NCBI GenBank assembly: GCA_026225945.1
Contig: JAMJFZ010000289.1
Location: forward strand, 737,001-801,000
DNA length: 64,000 nucleotides
Origin: Cricetomys ansorgei
Lineage: Eukaryota > Chordata > Mammalia > Rodentia > Nesomyidae
Direction: 5' to 3'
In this document: in pieces, positions 12,041 to 22,166 of the stretch
Position numbering within the stretch: position 1 is the first letter of the stretch
Layout: each line of letters starts with the position of its first letter
The notes under the pieces: model-generated
Database searches by the model: none
What the model was told of the DNA's origin: nothing
The model's input: only the letters and a program-made list of their open reading frames with translations
Program-made: the position numbers and the translations under genes

Positions 12041-12419
12041 TGCCTATGAGTGTGTACCTGTGTGTGTTGTGCTGAGGTGTGATGTAAATGCTTTTCTTAT
12101 TGAAGGTCATGGTCAAAAGAAGGTTAAAGGCTCATGGTCTAGTGCAGGTGTCTCAGTGTTATCATTGCCAAGATGTTCAGCTGTGGTTTGTTTCCATTTT
12201 TCTTGATTTGCTTAAGGCCGTGGTGACTAACTAGGAGACTGGGTTTTTGTAATCTACATCTCCCGCTTTAACAAGATGGGTTATCCCACCCCAGGTTTGG
12301 ATGGCACAAATCAGTTATGTTCACAGGTAACTGCTGAACATGAACTGTATGCATGACACTGTGCTAGGTGGAACAGGAGAATGTAAGACTGTTTGCTGCT
12401 TAGAGAGTTTAGTGACAAA
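12041..12419. other. Unassigned DNA
   Basis: No recognisable repeat, apart from a CTGTGCTAGGTGG-type word at 12359 reminiscent of MIR or L2 tails. Confidence 0.35.
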
Positions 12420-12765
12420 GCTCTCAGGTATAAACCCAAAGGACTCTTAAGGCCTACCACAGAGATACTTGCACAGGTGTGTTTACTGCAGAGCATTTCA
12501 TCATAGCTAGGAAATACACTGGTCACATGCCTATCAACAGGAACAGATAAGGAAAATGTGGTACATATGCGCTAGAGTTTTATTTAGCTGTAAAAGAAAT
12601 GAAACCATGACATTTTCAGGAAAGTGGAAATAAATATCTTAAGCAAAACATCTCAGACTAAGGAAGAAAAATACCAGGTTTCTCCCATATGCAGTTCTTA
12701 GATTTTAATTTTTACATATTTGTGTATATAGGTATATGTGTGGGAAACCATGGTAGAGAAAGACA
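12420..12765 (+). mobile_element. Rodent-type L1 ORF2 3' fragment
   Basis: Matches the C-terminal coding part of rodent L1 in order: AGGACTCTTAAGGCCTACC, ACAGAGATACTTGCACAG, AATGTGGTACATATGC, TATTTAGCTGTAAAAG, and a decayed CCCATATGCAGTTCTTAG region. Truncated and frameless. Confidence 0.85.
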
Positions 12766-12856
12766 AGGTCTTAAGAACTTGTTGGGGAAGGGGGAAAGAA
12801 GGAAAAAAAGAATACAACCCATGAGTGTGACATAGAAACTGAAAGGGGAGGGGGCT

Positions 12857-13217
12857 TGTGGTAGAATGAAAATGGTTCCCATAGGCCCATAGGGAGTGGC
12901 ATTATTAGGAGGTATTGCCTTGTTGAAGTAGATGTGGCCTTGTGGCCTTGTTGGAGGAAGCATGTCACTAGAGGAGGGCTTTGAGATTTCAGCTGCTCAA
13001 GCCAGGCCCAGTGGTTCACTCTCTCTTCCTGCTCCAGATGTAGAACTCTCAGCTCCTTCTCCAACATCATATCTGTCTGCACGCCACCATGCTTCCTGAC
13101 ATAATGATGATGGACTAAACCTCTGAACTGTAAGCCAGCCCCAGTGAAATGTTTTTCTTTATAAGAGTTGCCATGGTCATGGTGTCTCTTCACAGCAATA
13201 AAGCCCTAACTAAGACA
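12857..13217 (+). mobile_element. MaLR-type solo LTR with perfect 5-bp target duplication
   Basis: Begins TGTGGTAGAATGAAAATGG, contains TGTGGCCTTGTTGGAGGAAG, and ends CATGGTGTCTCTTCACAGC then ACTAAGACA. GGGCT flanks it at 12852-12856 and 13218-13222. The ACTAAGACA end is shared with mammalian MaLR LTRs. Only one LTR remains and no internal sequence is present. The 140-codon minus frame through it is spurious. Confidence 0.85.
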
Positions 13218-13614
13218 GGGCTCAAGAGCGGAGTGTGGGGACCGGCAAGATGGGGGGCAGGTACGAAGGATCAGCAGAAACAAGGAGTGCTTGACAGTCA
13301 CGTACCAAAGCCCGTTATTTTGTATAGCAATTAAAAAAAAAAAAACTAATACAGAATTTAAAAGTAGACTCTTGATGAGAGTCACATGTAAAGGAGTCAG
13401 TTTGACCGTACGCTGACCGCAGTGAAGGATTCACAATGATCAGCTTTGATTCCGTCATAACAAATTGATTTTCAAATTCGGATGCACAGGTTGACAGTTA
13501 ACAATCTTCCATTTTATCCCGAGAGAGGATCTCGGTGTGTGGCAAAGGATGCTTGTTACATCCTTTTGGGTTTATTAGATGTCCTAATATTCTCCCCTTC
13601 CTTAGTCGTTTGCC
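13218..13614. other. Unassigned DNA
   Basis: A 12-base A run near 13333. Nothing else recognised. Confidence 0.35.
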
Positions 13615-13850
13615 AGTAGGGGAGGCAAGTGGGATGTTGGGGTATACGCCTGTAATCTCAGCATTCAAGAGGTGGATACAGGAGGATCAGGAGTTCAAGT
13701 CCAGTCTCGGCTGCAGAATTCAAGCCCAGACCGGACTAGTGAGACTTGGTCTCCAGAAAAAGAAAAGAAGAGAATGAGAATTGAAGGTAGAGTTCAGTGA
13801 TGGTGTTTCTTAGCAACGAGGTCCTAGACTCAATCCCTGAGTAACAGAGT
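13615..13850 (+). mobile_element. B4-type SINE (B1-ID composite)
   Basis: A decayed B1 half (CGCCTGTAATCTCAGCATTC, GGAGGATCAGGAGTTCAAG) is joined through an A/G-rich linker to an ID half (GTAGAGTTCAGTGATGG, CTAGACTCAATCCC). This is the B4 order. Confidence 0.75.
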
Positions 13851-15238
13851 ACTAAGTACTCTGGATACTAGTACTTAGTGCTAGACAAACAGTAAATACA
13901 TGATTTAGGATTCCAGTATGAAATATTTGCCAAGTAGTTGACCCTGTTGGTATACTACTTTGCATTCCTGAAGGCTCTTAGATTTAGCTTGCCGTGGCTG
14001 GGCTAACCTGAAGAACATCAGGCTCCACCATAGGATAAAGATAAACTACTTGATTTCTCTGTGAATTTACGCAGTTCATGGATGTCACCCTCTGTTACTG
14101 TCACCAGGACAACTTTGACCCAGGAAAGACTAGCCTGTGCTTGAAAGAAGTATCTCTCTTTGTTTGTGTACTTGCGTGTCGTTGTGTGTGTGCACACAGG
14201 TGTGCTTGTGTGTGCGTGCATGCACACATATGCAAGTGCCTGTATATATTCTGTTTATTTAGGCAAACTTTCCAAGGACAGGAAATTCAGCAAACATCTA
14301 AATGTTTCTTGGTGACATGCCCAAACAGTTCACTAGAACTTACTTGCATATCTGTCTTACTTCTGACAATAATTTTATTGTCCAGTTCCTGTTTTATACA
14401 TGAGGCTCCTGCTATCTAAAGATGGTATTTGTCAGGAGTCATCAAAGACATTCTCAAAGCTAGGCCCAGGCCATGGGGAGAGCCAAGCCCTTAAACTCTA
14501 TCCTGTTCAGCATTCCTGTGTGTTCCCTCTTCGGTCTGCTGGGACCCTCTGTGACATTTGTGTATAGGCTAGGTAATCATTTTCCAGAATTCCAATGTCA
14601 AAAGAGACTTTCTCTCATGAGACCGTTGCTGTAACGAGAGAATTATTCTGAATTGATTCAGATGGCCAGCTGCCTCCAGGTCCATTCTGTTAAAATTAGC
14701 TTTGCATATTTCTATCCTCTCCCCGAGAAGACTCATTTTTTAATCTCTTCAAAATTCCAGGAAAAAAAAAACAAAACAAAAAACCAGATCATTCTCTTGC
14801 CAGTGAGGATCTTTGAGTTTAGTCAAAGCAAGTTGTGATTTCTGGTGCTCCCTGCTTCATTAGCTCCTCCAGATGGTGTGTGTAAACACGGCAGGGGCTG
14901 CAAATTGTGTGAAGGCCAGAATGTAAATTAAGAAATAAGTATTCATTACAATTTGTATGACAAATGGAAAGGCCGTACAGTGAGGCGGTGTATGCTTGAT
15001 TGATTTCACCCTATTACTCCCGGGATTCTCTAGAGACTATTTTCAGAAATGGACTCCCCAGTTCTGAGGTCAGTTGGCAGGACATTGTTTAAGGATTCTG
15101 CTGGGCAGCTCTGATGGATGACTGCGGGCTCGTTATCCCCGCATTGTCTCTGGCCATGACAATCTTTGGACTGAACTCAGTTCTTAAAGGACCTGTTAGG
15201 TGCAGACAGGAAAACGTGACTTTAAAATCTGGGAGCCT
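13851..15238. other. Unassigned DNA, with a possible conserved element at 14570-14960
   Basis: A purine-pyrimidine alternating GTGTGTGTGCACACAGGTGT patch lies at 14183-14235. The stretch 14570-14960 is single-copy in appearance, with E-box-like CAGCTG (14669) and several AATTA/TTAAT words. No exon recognised. Confidence 0.4.
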
Positions 15239-15239
15239 A

Positions 15240-15450
15240 AGGGCTGGAGAGATGGCTCAACGATTAAGAGCACTGGGCTGCTCTTCCAGAGGACCTGGGT
15301 TCAATTCTCAGAACCCATGTGGGTGCTCAGCCATGTATAACTCCTGTTCCAGAGGATTCTGTGCCCTCTTCTGGCCTCTAAGGACACCAGACATGCATGT
15401 AGTACACAGATATACATGAAGGCAAAATACTCATACACATAAAAATATCT
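15240..15450 (+). mobile_element. B2-family SINE, full length
   Basis: GGGCTGGAGAGATGGCTCAA, GATTAAGAGCACTGGGCTGC, GAGGACCTGGGTTCAATTC and GTGCCCTCTTCTGGCC are textbook B2 landmarks, followed by a CATACACAT tail. Among the better preserved SINEs here. Confidence 0.97.
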
Positions 15451-15771
15451 GGGGGAGGTTATTTGAGAGAGACATTGGTCACAAGCATCTCCATACTGCA
15501 ACGGAAGCTGCATTTCCTGCTACCTGCTGGAGGCTGCTACCTGATGGTGGCTCTCAGCTCAGGCCCTGAAGACATCTTCTTGCCCAAGGTCACACACCTT
15601 CTGGGCAGCCGAATCCATTGACTAATTGGTGCAGGAGAATGATGGTCCACCCTTCCATCCTACCTTCCACACCCTCCCGAACCCAGGGCTTCCAAGGATC
15701 ATCCCAGCTCCAGAACACCTCATGAGACTGACTTCGCCCTTTGTTGCAACTGAATTGCTCTTCAGCTTTCT
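15451..15771. other. Unassigned DNA
   Basis: No repeat or gene recognised. Confidence 0.3.
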
Positions 15772-15855
15772 GCTCAGTTTTGTGACACTGGGAATTGAAC
15801 CCAGGGCCTTACATGTATGCTAAACAACAACTCTATCACTGAGCCCTCTGTCTAA
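15772..15855 (-). mobile_element. ID-type SINE, antisense
   Basis: GGGAATTGAACCCAGGGCC, CATGTATGCTAAACAACAAC and CTATCACTGAGCCC form the antisense tRNA-like ID sequence. A short copy of a rodent Pol III SINE. Confidence 0.85.
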
Positions 15856-16639
15856 GTTTTAATAATAGTTGAGTTCCCAACTTAAGAAACAACAAGATAA
15901 AGAGGAAGAGAAGGCACCAGGCCCCGCCCCCTGCCAAATCGAAAGACCCAATCAATGCAAGCTTTGCGCAATTGAGTCCTGACATCTTAGGGATGGTATT
16001 TGTCTTCTTTGCTCTTTATTGCTCTCATCTTTTGATTCTTACCTGTGATTCTCCCCTTAATGGCATCTTCTGATGCAATGTCTATACATTTTTCTGACAA
16101 GAAGGACCACAACTTTCATCAGGTTCTTAAAGGGCTCCACAGATTCTTTTTCAGATAAAGTGTGTTGTATGTGATCTATCAGAGATGGTTACTGGCAGCC
16201 ATGCTAATTAAGCCAGTTAAGAGTATAATAGTCCTTTAATACTGTCCAGACCAAGAGCAGGCTAATGCCTCCAAAATGTCTCGTGGTCCTGAAGCTCAGG
16301 GGTGCAGCATTTTTAAGAACAAAAGCCATAATTCCATCAGTTTTGGATGGGGTTGGAGTAACCTTGTAACATCTGCCTTTTTGCAGAGCTTAGCAGTATT
16401 TTCCAGACATAACACAACAATTATTTTTTATTTACCCTTCCTCTAGTTGTTTTAGTTTTAGGGTTTATATTGCACAAACATTAATTATTTCAGTTAATAC
16501 ATCTGGGACCATGGTCAGGGTCACAGACAGTCCCTAAACCATTGCCAAGACAGATGTGGCTATTAGGGGGTAGAAGTCTGAGGAATGTCTAGGCAGACAC
16601 AAAATGTAGTCAGGACAAAATGGCATTATCTTAGTCACA
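15856..16639. other. Unassigned DNA, possibly old LTR-derived
   Basis: From about 16010 to 16560 the sequence has an LTR-like texture on the minus strand, but no ends or target duplications could be fixed. No gene seen. Confidence 0.3.
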
Positions 16640-16785
16640 TCAGGTGTTGAGATACACACCTGTAATCCTAGCACTTGAGGAGCTGAGACAGGAGGATCAT
16701 CAGTTCAGAGCCAGCCTGGACTATGTAGAGAGGTCAAGGCTAGTCTGTATTACACAGTAGTCCACTCTCAAAAAACAAAAGTACT
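16640..16785 (+). mobile_element. B1-related SINE
   Basis: ACACACCTGTAATCCTAGCA, GGAGGATCATCAGTTCAGAG and CCAGCCTGGACTATG, followed by an A-rich tail. Diverged, RSINE/PB1-like. Confidence 0.75.
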
Positions 16786-16794
16786 GCATTTAAT

Positions 16795-16960
16795 AGACAC
16801 CTAGTAATTTTACATATTTATCGGGTACAAAGTGACATATTAATCTATATAACAATCAGTAATATCAGATCCATGTAATTAGTTTACCTATCCCTCAAAC
16901 ATTTATTATTTCTTGGTGTTGGTGACACTGGAAATTAATCTCCTAACTACTTTGCTTTCT
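16795..16960 (-). mobile_element. Ancient L1 3' region, antisense, left part
   Basis: TACATATTTATCGGGTACAA, CCTCAAACATTTATTATTTC and CTTGGTGTTGGTGACAC follow the antisense order of the 3' region of old mammalian L1s. The same element resumes near 17440, beyond two later insertions. Confidence 0.7.
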
Positions 16961-16969
16961 TTTGCTATT

Positions 16970-17110
16970 GTTTTGTTGAGCCTAAGCCTCATGTAGCCCA
17001 GCCCTATCCTCAAACTTGACAGATAGCCGAGGCTGGCCTTGAACTCCTGATCCTCCTTACTCCACCACCCTGGTGCTAGGATTATCAGCGTGCACCACTC
17101 TAGTGTGATT
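16970..17110 (-). mobile_element. B1-related SINE, antisense, inserted in the old L1
   Basis: GGCTGGCCTTGAACTCCTGA, GTGCTAGGATTATCAGCG and TGCACCACTC give an antisense B1 order. It lies between two parts of the minus-strand L1, so it is younger than the L1. Confidence 0.8.
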
Positions 17111-17111
17111 T

Positions 17112-17439
17112 CCTAGAGACACGTGAACAAACATTTATTTACCACACATAGGGGAAGCCAAAGTAACAGTTCCACCAGAGTCTAAAGGTAGGTTAATGAA
17201 GGTGTGCATTCATTTGCAGAATATGGCTGACTCAAAGGCAGCTGCACGGCCCACAGACCCACCAGTGTGGGGATGACTTGGACACTGCATCTCCAGAGCT
17301 CTCTGCCTTGTGAAGTTGGCGTGTTTCCTTTTTTTTTTTTTTTTTTTTTTTGAGACTTGAAAGTTTCACTTACTTCCTGGGTCTTAGGAGTCGCCTCCCC
17401 CCTTCAGGAAGGGATGCTTTATTTAGAAGGAAATGGTTA
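17112..17439. mobile_element. Unassigned rodent repeat with a 23-bp T run
   Basis: AGTCTAAAGG, GACTCAAAGGCAGCTGCAC and CTGCATCTCCAGAGCTC recall a common rodent interspersed repeat whose family I cannot name. A T run lies at 17329-17351. It separates the two halves of the old L1, so it is probably inserted. Confidence 0.45.
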
Positions 17440-18278
17440 TAGAACAGCCATTAGGCACAACTTCTATTGGCTCTGTTGAGATATTCAATTAGTTGCTGTC
17501 AGTCATAGTTACCGCATGGTGTGACAGGCTATTAGGAGCTACTCACTGTATCCAGTTTACTCCTGAACTGCTTAGCTGTCCTATCTTCCTCTTCGTTTCT
17601 TCACCTTTTCCCAGACTGTGCAATACACTGGTGAGATTCACTTTTTAGCTTCCACATGGAAGCAAGACCACACCTTTCCGTGACTGATTATTTCACGCAA
17701 CACAGCGTCCTGTAGTCCATCCACACTACTGGTAATGACTACATTTTATCCTTTTCATGGCTGAAAAAGATTTCACTGTGTGTCTGTATCTTGACCCCTG
17801 TGAATAATGTTGCAAATAAATATATGAGTGCGAATGTCTCTGTGGCACACTGACGGCCACTGCCCAAATAGGGGTTACAGCCTTGGATCACATGGCAGTT
17901 CAACATCTCAATTTTGGAAACAATTGCTGTATTGTCTACAATGGCTGAGCTACTTCACATTCCCATCAACAGTGAAGGAGTTTCCCTTTCTCTGCATCCT
18001 CTGTCTTTGTTGGTAACAGCCAGTCTAACTGGAGTGTACCAAATCTTGTGATTTTGATTTGTATTTCTCTGAACAATTAGTGATGCTGAGCACTTTTTCA
18101 TGTGCTTTCTTGACACGTATGTGTCTTCCTATGAGAAATTTCTATTCAGGCCATTTGCCTATTTAAACATCTGATTATCGTTGTCTTGTATCTCCTGGTT
18201 ACTTATCCTTTGTCAGATCAATGGTTTGCAACTGTTTTTCTATTCTGTAGATTGTCTCTGTACTGTACAGACAATTTA
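17440..18278 (-). mobile_element. Ancient L1 ORF2 3' region, antisense, right part
   Basis: The antisense L1 order is clear: TTTTTAGCTTCCACATGG, CTTTTCATGGCTGAAAAAG, GTTACAGCCTTGGATCACATG, CACATTCCCATCAACAGTG, GATTTGTATTTCTCTGAAC and CCTATGAGAAATTTCTATTC. Many substitutions and no coding frame. It is older than the SINEs around it. Confidence 0.9.
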
Positions 18279-18284
18279 TTTTTC

Positions 18285-18475
18285 TTCTTCACAGTGCTTG
18301 GGGTTAAATCCAGGGCTTGGCACACGTTAGGCACGTGGTTTATCATGAAACTACATCCCTATAGCCTTTGGTATTCTTGAGACAAGGTCTTGCTACATAG
18401 GTCAGGCTGGCCCTAAATTCATGATCCTCCTGCCTCTACTCCCGCATCCTGGCATTTCAGGTGTGTTGTACCTAG
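18285..18475 (-). mobile_element. B4-type SINE, antisense
   Basis: Antisense ID half (GTGCTTGGGGTTAAATCC, GAAACTACATCCCTATAGCC), then antisense B1 half (GACAAGGTCTTGCTACATAG, TCATGATCCTCCTGCC). It sits exactly between the L1 and the retroviral envelope fragment. Confidence 0.85.
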
Positions 18476-18488
18476 AAAGATTCATTGA

Positions 18489-18872
18489 GATGATTATTGC
18501 AGCTACTGTGGAGGCCACGGTTATCACGCCACGGCAACAACAGCCTTAACTAAGTCTATCCAGACCACAACAAGTGTAAATTTCTATCATCAGGTTCACA
18601 CCTTGCAACGGTGTTTACTAACCAATGAGCCCAACACTTCTAATAGGTCTTCAGGATTAAATCTTAAGATGTGGTCTTCTACAGGATTAGCCATTCTGTT
18701 TGTCTGCCTCCTCCTCAAAGTCCTATCATGCCTTTGCCACCTTTTCAAAGGGACCACCCAGAGTGAGAAGACGCTGATGCTGATTCAGGCTGCCCCAGTA
18801 TACCATGCTGTGAGCAGCCCTTCACCAGTAAGCATATTCCATGCGTGTTTCTTCTTTAAGAAAACAAAATAG
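18489..18872 (+). pseudogene. Decayed betaretrovirus-like envelope (transmembrane subunit) fragment
   Basis: An open stretch of 127 codons with no proper start follows a TGA at 18486. Near its left end lies an Ala/Thr-rich segment followed by TKSIQ (18549-18563), the pattern seen just after the fusion peptide in class II (ERVK/MMTV-like) transmembrane subunits. A neighbouring frame carries the hydrophobic residues expected just upstream, so a frameshift is likely. Further on (about 18672-18730) comes a Leu/Val/Cys-rich membrane-spanning segment with a cysteine pair, then a basic tail. The central ectodomain is missing and the whole 5' part of the provirus is absent, bounded by a B4. It cannot make a functional protein. 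Class II assignment is inference from these short motifs. Confidence 0.5.
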
Positions 18873-18879
18873 GTGGAAC

Positions 18880-19400
18880 TGTGGCGATGCACCATTCGGA
18901 GAATGTCTCTTACATTTTAAGAGATTGGAACTTTTGCTGTACCTCACAACTTAATGTTGATACAGCTTGAGGTCGCTTAAGACTGCTATCCTACTGTGTG
19001 CTCAGCCTGCTTGTTTAGCTTGTCTTTAAGAGAACAATGTAACAATCATCATTATTTGCCTTGGGTTCCCCATGCAAATCAACTTATACAACCTAAGCTA
19101 ATGCGTAACTGTAACCACAAGTTGTGTTCTCTTCCAGGCCCTGGTCCAGAGCTATGCCTGTGCTTCCTTTGATGAAAGCAGGAAATACAGGGATTGAAAG
19201 CAATCTTATAAAATGAATGTCCACCATAACTTATTGTTGAACACAGCAACATGTGGATATTGGTTGATAAATTATGATGTTTGTAATACTGTTTGTTGCC
19301 AGGGTCAGTTGGGATTAGTTGTGGCAGCTAGAGACTTAATCCCTTGTAAAACTCTGATAAGGATTTCTCCTCCCCCATGTGAAGTCCTCTGTTAGGGACA
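18880..19400 (+). mobile_element. Possible 3' LTR next to the envelope relic
   Basis: Begins TGTGGCGATGC just downstream of the envelope frame and an A/G-rich stretch, contains TATAAAA at 19207, and could end at ...GTTAGGGACA (19400). Position and TG...CA ends fit a proviral 3' LTR, but no target duplication can be tested because the 5' end is lost. Confidence 0.35.
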
Positions 19401-19589
19401 GACAGACACACAAACAGATTCATTAGACAGCCACTAAGCAGGCACAGATTCAGACTCAAGCAACGGATACACAGAGAATGGAAGATACAGGAGTGTGAAG
19501 TAGAGAATTCTAATCTGAACTTGCTCTCGGTTAAATGACTCCAAGGGGAGAGTGCTTTGATTACTTTCCTTTATGTGACACCGATGCAT

Positions 19590-19810
19590 TATGGGTGATG
19601 GAGAGTTAGCCCTTAGAGCTTCCTGGCCAGCCAGTCTTGCTGCATCAGCGAGCTCCAGGTTCAATGAGAGCCTCTACCTCAAAACATAAGGTGGAGAGCA
19701 GTCGAAGAAGCTACCCCACGTTGACCTCTGGTTTCCACACGTGTGCACACACATGCACACCACAAGAACACATGTACACAGACATACACAATCCACAAAC
19801 AAAACAGAAG
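19590..19810 (+). mobile_element. B3-type SINE, 3' part
   Basis: CCTGGCCAGCCAGTCTTGC, GCGAGCTCCAGGTTCAATG, CTACCTCAAAACATAAGG and TTGACCTCTGGTTTCCACAC follow the B3 consensus order, with a CA-rich tail. Confidence 0.9.
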
Positions 19811-20876
19811 TACACAATATTTTCTTTTTATTTTTATGAGAATTCCCCTTAGTGGCTTTGAATAACCTCACCAGTGTGGAAAGTGGCTGAGTTCTTCAAG
19901 AATGACTAAATTTGCCTGTTATCTCCTCTCATGAACTCAGCCCAGTTTCTCAGGGTTTGAGGCCCAGCTCTATGACGTGCCTGTGGGCCACTGATAATTA
20001 CGTCTCCACGGCACGGGCAGGGAGGTGCTTCCTGTTATGTTTTAGTGTTGTGTTGTTGACATTCTGCGCCTGTGTTTGTGGTCCACACAAAGGCTCTCCT
20101 CCCAGCTGGAAAGACTCGACTTTCATCTAGAAGTTGCTTAAAGGAAATGCTCCCCTTATCTCAAAGTCAGGGAGGGTGGAGGGGAAGAAGTTTGTTTGCC
20201 CACATCTTCAAACAGGATGAGTTTGGGGGATGCCAGCGGAACTGTTTTAATTTGCGCCCCACAAAAACAGACTCCTGTTGCTTTCCCTGAGATCCTGAGG
20301 GTAGAGGGCTTGTCTTTAATGTCAGGCAGGGAGACAGCACAGCTGTGTTTATGGTGGGAGTCACCTGTAATTTATCCTCTAAGGTAACTGTGTAGGAAGA
20401 TAAGCTGTTTCTCTCTGTACAGATTTGCATTTATTCTCTCTGTTTCTTTGTTGTAAAGGCCCAACTCCTCCAAACTTTTTAAGCACCAGAAAAGCAGTAG
20501 GAAAAACAGAACTTATGCTGCGTATACTCGGAGTCACTGAAAAACGATAATCCAGAATGTGAAAGCATATTGAATTCAACATAGAAAACACAGGCGAGGA
20601 GGGCTGAAGCCACCCTGTTATCTAGATGATGGCAGGGCATTTCTTAGGCTTGTGGGATCTGAGCTGATCACGATGCACACATTCTATTCTCTTATTCTTT
20701 CATTCTTTTGTTGTTTTCCTACTACAAATCAGGCTAAATATGATTATGGAAAATGGGCATCTGAGGACATTAGGGAGCGAGGTCGATTAAAACCACTGAC
20801 TTGGGGTTGAGATAGAGCTGTCAGGTAGCTGTCAGGCACAGGCCTTTCTCCTCTCCAGAGTTTAGAAAGGCGGAGA
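19811..20876. other. Unassigned DNA
   Basis: Single-copy in appearance. Overlapping short open frames on both strands show no recognisable domain. Confidence 0.35.
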
Positions 20877-20941
20877 CACAGCCTGGTGAAAGGATGAATC
20901 TAATCCCCAGTGCTGCAAAAACAAAGCCAAAAAAGCAGAAC

Positions 20942-20975
<34 letters not shown>
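20877..20975 (+). mobile_element. ID/B4 3' fragment with CA-repeat tail
   Basis: CTAATCCCCAGTGCTGC is the end of an ID head, followed by an A-rich linker and a CA run (20944-20975). Confidence 0.65.
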
Positions 20976-20977
<2 letters not shown>

Positions 20978-21199
20978 ACCTGGCCCCAAGAACAAACAAC
21001 AAACCTAACTTTTGCTATTAAAAATAAATACAGAGTGGTTTTTCTTTATTTGATGGAATATAATGGAATGCTAAGTGTTTTCTTATAATCACCAACAGAT
21101 GGATTCCCGTAGCTGTCTTAAATTAAAAGGAAACATCTATTTGCCCGTACTCTGCTATGCAAAACCTTTGTAACTTTGTTTCTCTAAAAGTTTCTCAAA

Positions 21200-21238
21200 A
21201 GAGGAGGAGGAAGAGGGGGAGGGGAGGGGGGGAGGAGA
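21200..21238. repeat. GA/G-rich polypurine tract
   Basis: All purine, with four or more runs of three or more G. A possible G-quadruplex or triplex former. Confidence 0.85.
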
Positions 21239-21665
21239 TCATTAAGGTATAGCATCATTTATCCATCAATTCAAAAGAAACTTGGTGAATTCCCACTGTG
21301 TGGGGCCTCATACAAAAGAGGTAGAGATGGCAGTAAGAGCCACGAAGAGTTTTAATGAGCACATGGACAGAATCGGCCAGAGACATCACGAACTACATGA
21401 CACACCTTGATGATCTCTGGGGTTAGTCTGTCTGTGATATTTCTTCTGTGAATCTAGAGATGCTTTCACAAAGACCAAGAAAGTCTGTTTGTACTCATTT
21501 GCTTTTTAAGGTTTTTATGCACATATGCTAATTACATATAATCCTGGGTTTCACTGTAGCATTTTATATATATATGTATATATATATATTCACCCCCTAT
21601 TACCCTCTTGTCCCCACTGATCCCCTTTCTCTTCCTAGGTAGGCCCCTTTTCTATTTTCATGATT

Positions 21666-21761
21666 TCTTCCTTCCTCCCCTCTTCCCTTCCCTCCTTCCT
21701 TCCCTTTTTCCTCCCTCCCTCCTTCCCTCCTTTTCTCTCCCTCCCTTCCTTCCTTCTTTCC
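21666..21761. repeat. CCTT/CCCT polypyrimidine tract
   Basis: About 95 bases almost purely C and T with tetranucleotide CCTT periodicity. Confidence 0.95.
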
Positions 21762-22088
21762 ATGTTTCTTTAGGGTTTCCTACAATGTCTTGGGTGAGGG
21801 ATTGTTTACAGGACAGGGGCTCCTTACCAGTGGAGATAGAAAATGTCTCTGCTTCCCTCAGTGACCCATTAACGGCCTATAGATACTGTGCGCCCTTCTC
21901 TCCTCCTCCCCATGGCAATATGTCGACAGGCCCTAACTTACTGAGGGTCTTGTGCCAGTAAGGGAAACTGCAGTGAGGCCAGAAACGCAAGGGTGTTGCT
22001 GTGCTTAGAAGAACAGCCTTCCTCTTCGCTCCGTTCCTTTCTCCATGCTTTCTGCTCCTCTTCCCTGATGTTCTCTGAGCCTCGGCAG

Positions 22089-22166
22089 AGCGGATGTAGA
22101 TAACCCATTTATGGCTGAGCATTTGCTAGCGGATGTAGATAACCCATTTATGGCTGAGCATTTGCT
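22089..22166 (+). repeat. Perfect 39-bp tandem duplication
   Basis: The unit starting AGCGGATGTAGATAACCC at 22089 is repeated without any difference at 22128. A two-base start of a third unit (AG) follows. The surrounding DNA is single-copy. Identity of the two units implies a recent event. The duplicated 13-codon peptide in the frame through it has no known function. Confidence 0.98.

Larger units (their letters stand above)
20976..22088. other. Unassigned DNA with several simple repeats
   Basis: Holds a G/A-rich tract at 21200-21238, an AT run at 21565-21590 and a CCTT-rich tract at 21666-21761. No gene recognised. Confidence 0.5.

Noticed and set aside
12771..13193. 140-codon minus frame
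   Set aside because: Lies mostly within the MaLR-type LTR.
15240..15320. tRNA-like sequence
   Set aside because: It is the head of a B2 SINE, not a tRNA gene. The same applies to the other B2, ID and B3 heads.
16908..16960. ID half of an antisense B4 before the B1 at 16970
   Set aside because: The words fit the antisense order of an ancient L1 better, and the L1 resumes beyond the insertion.
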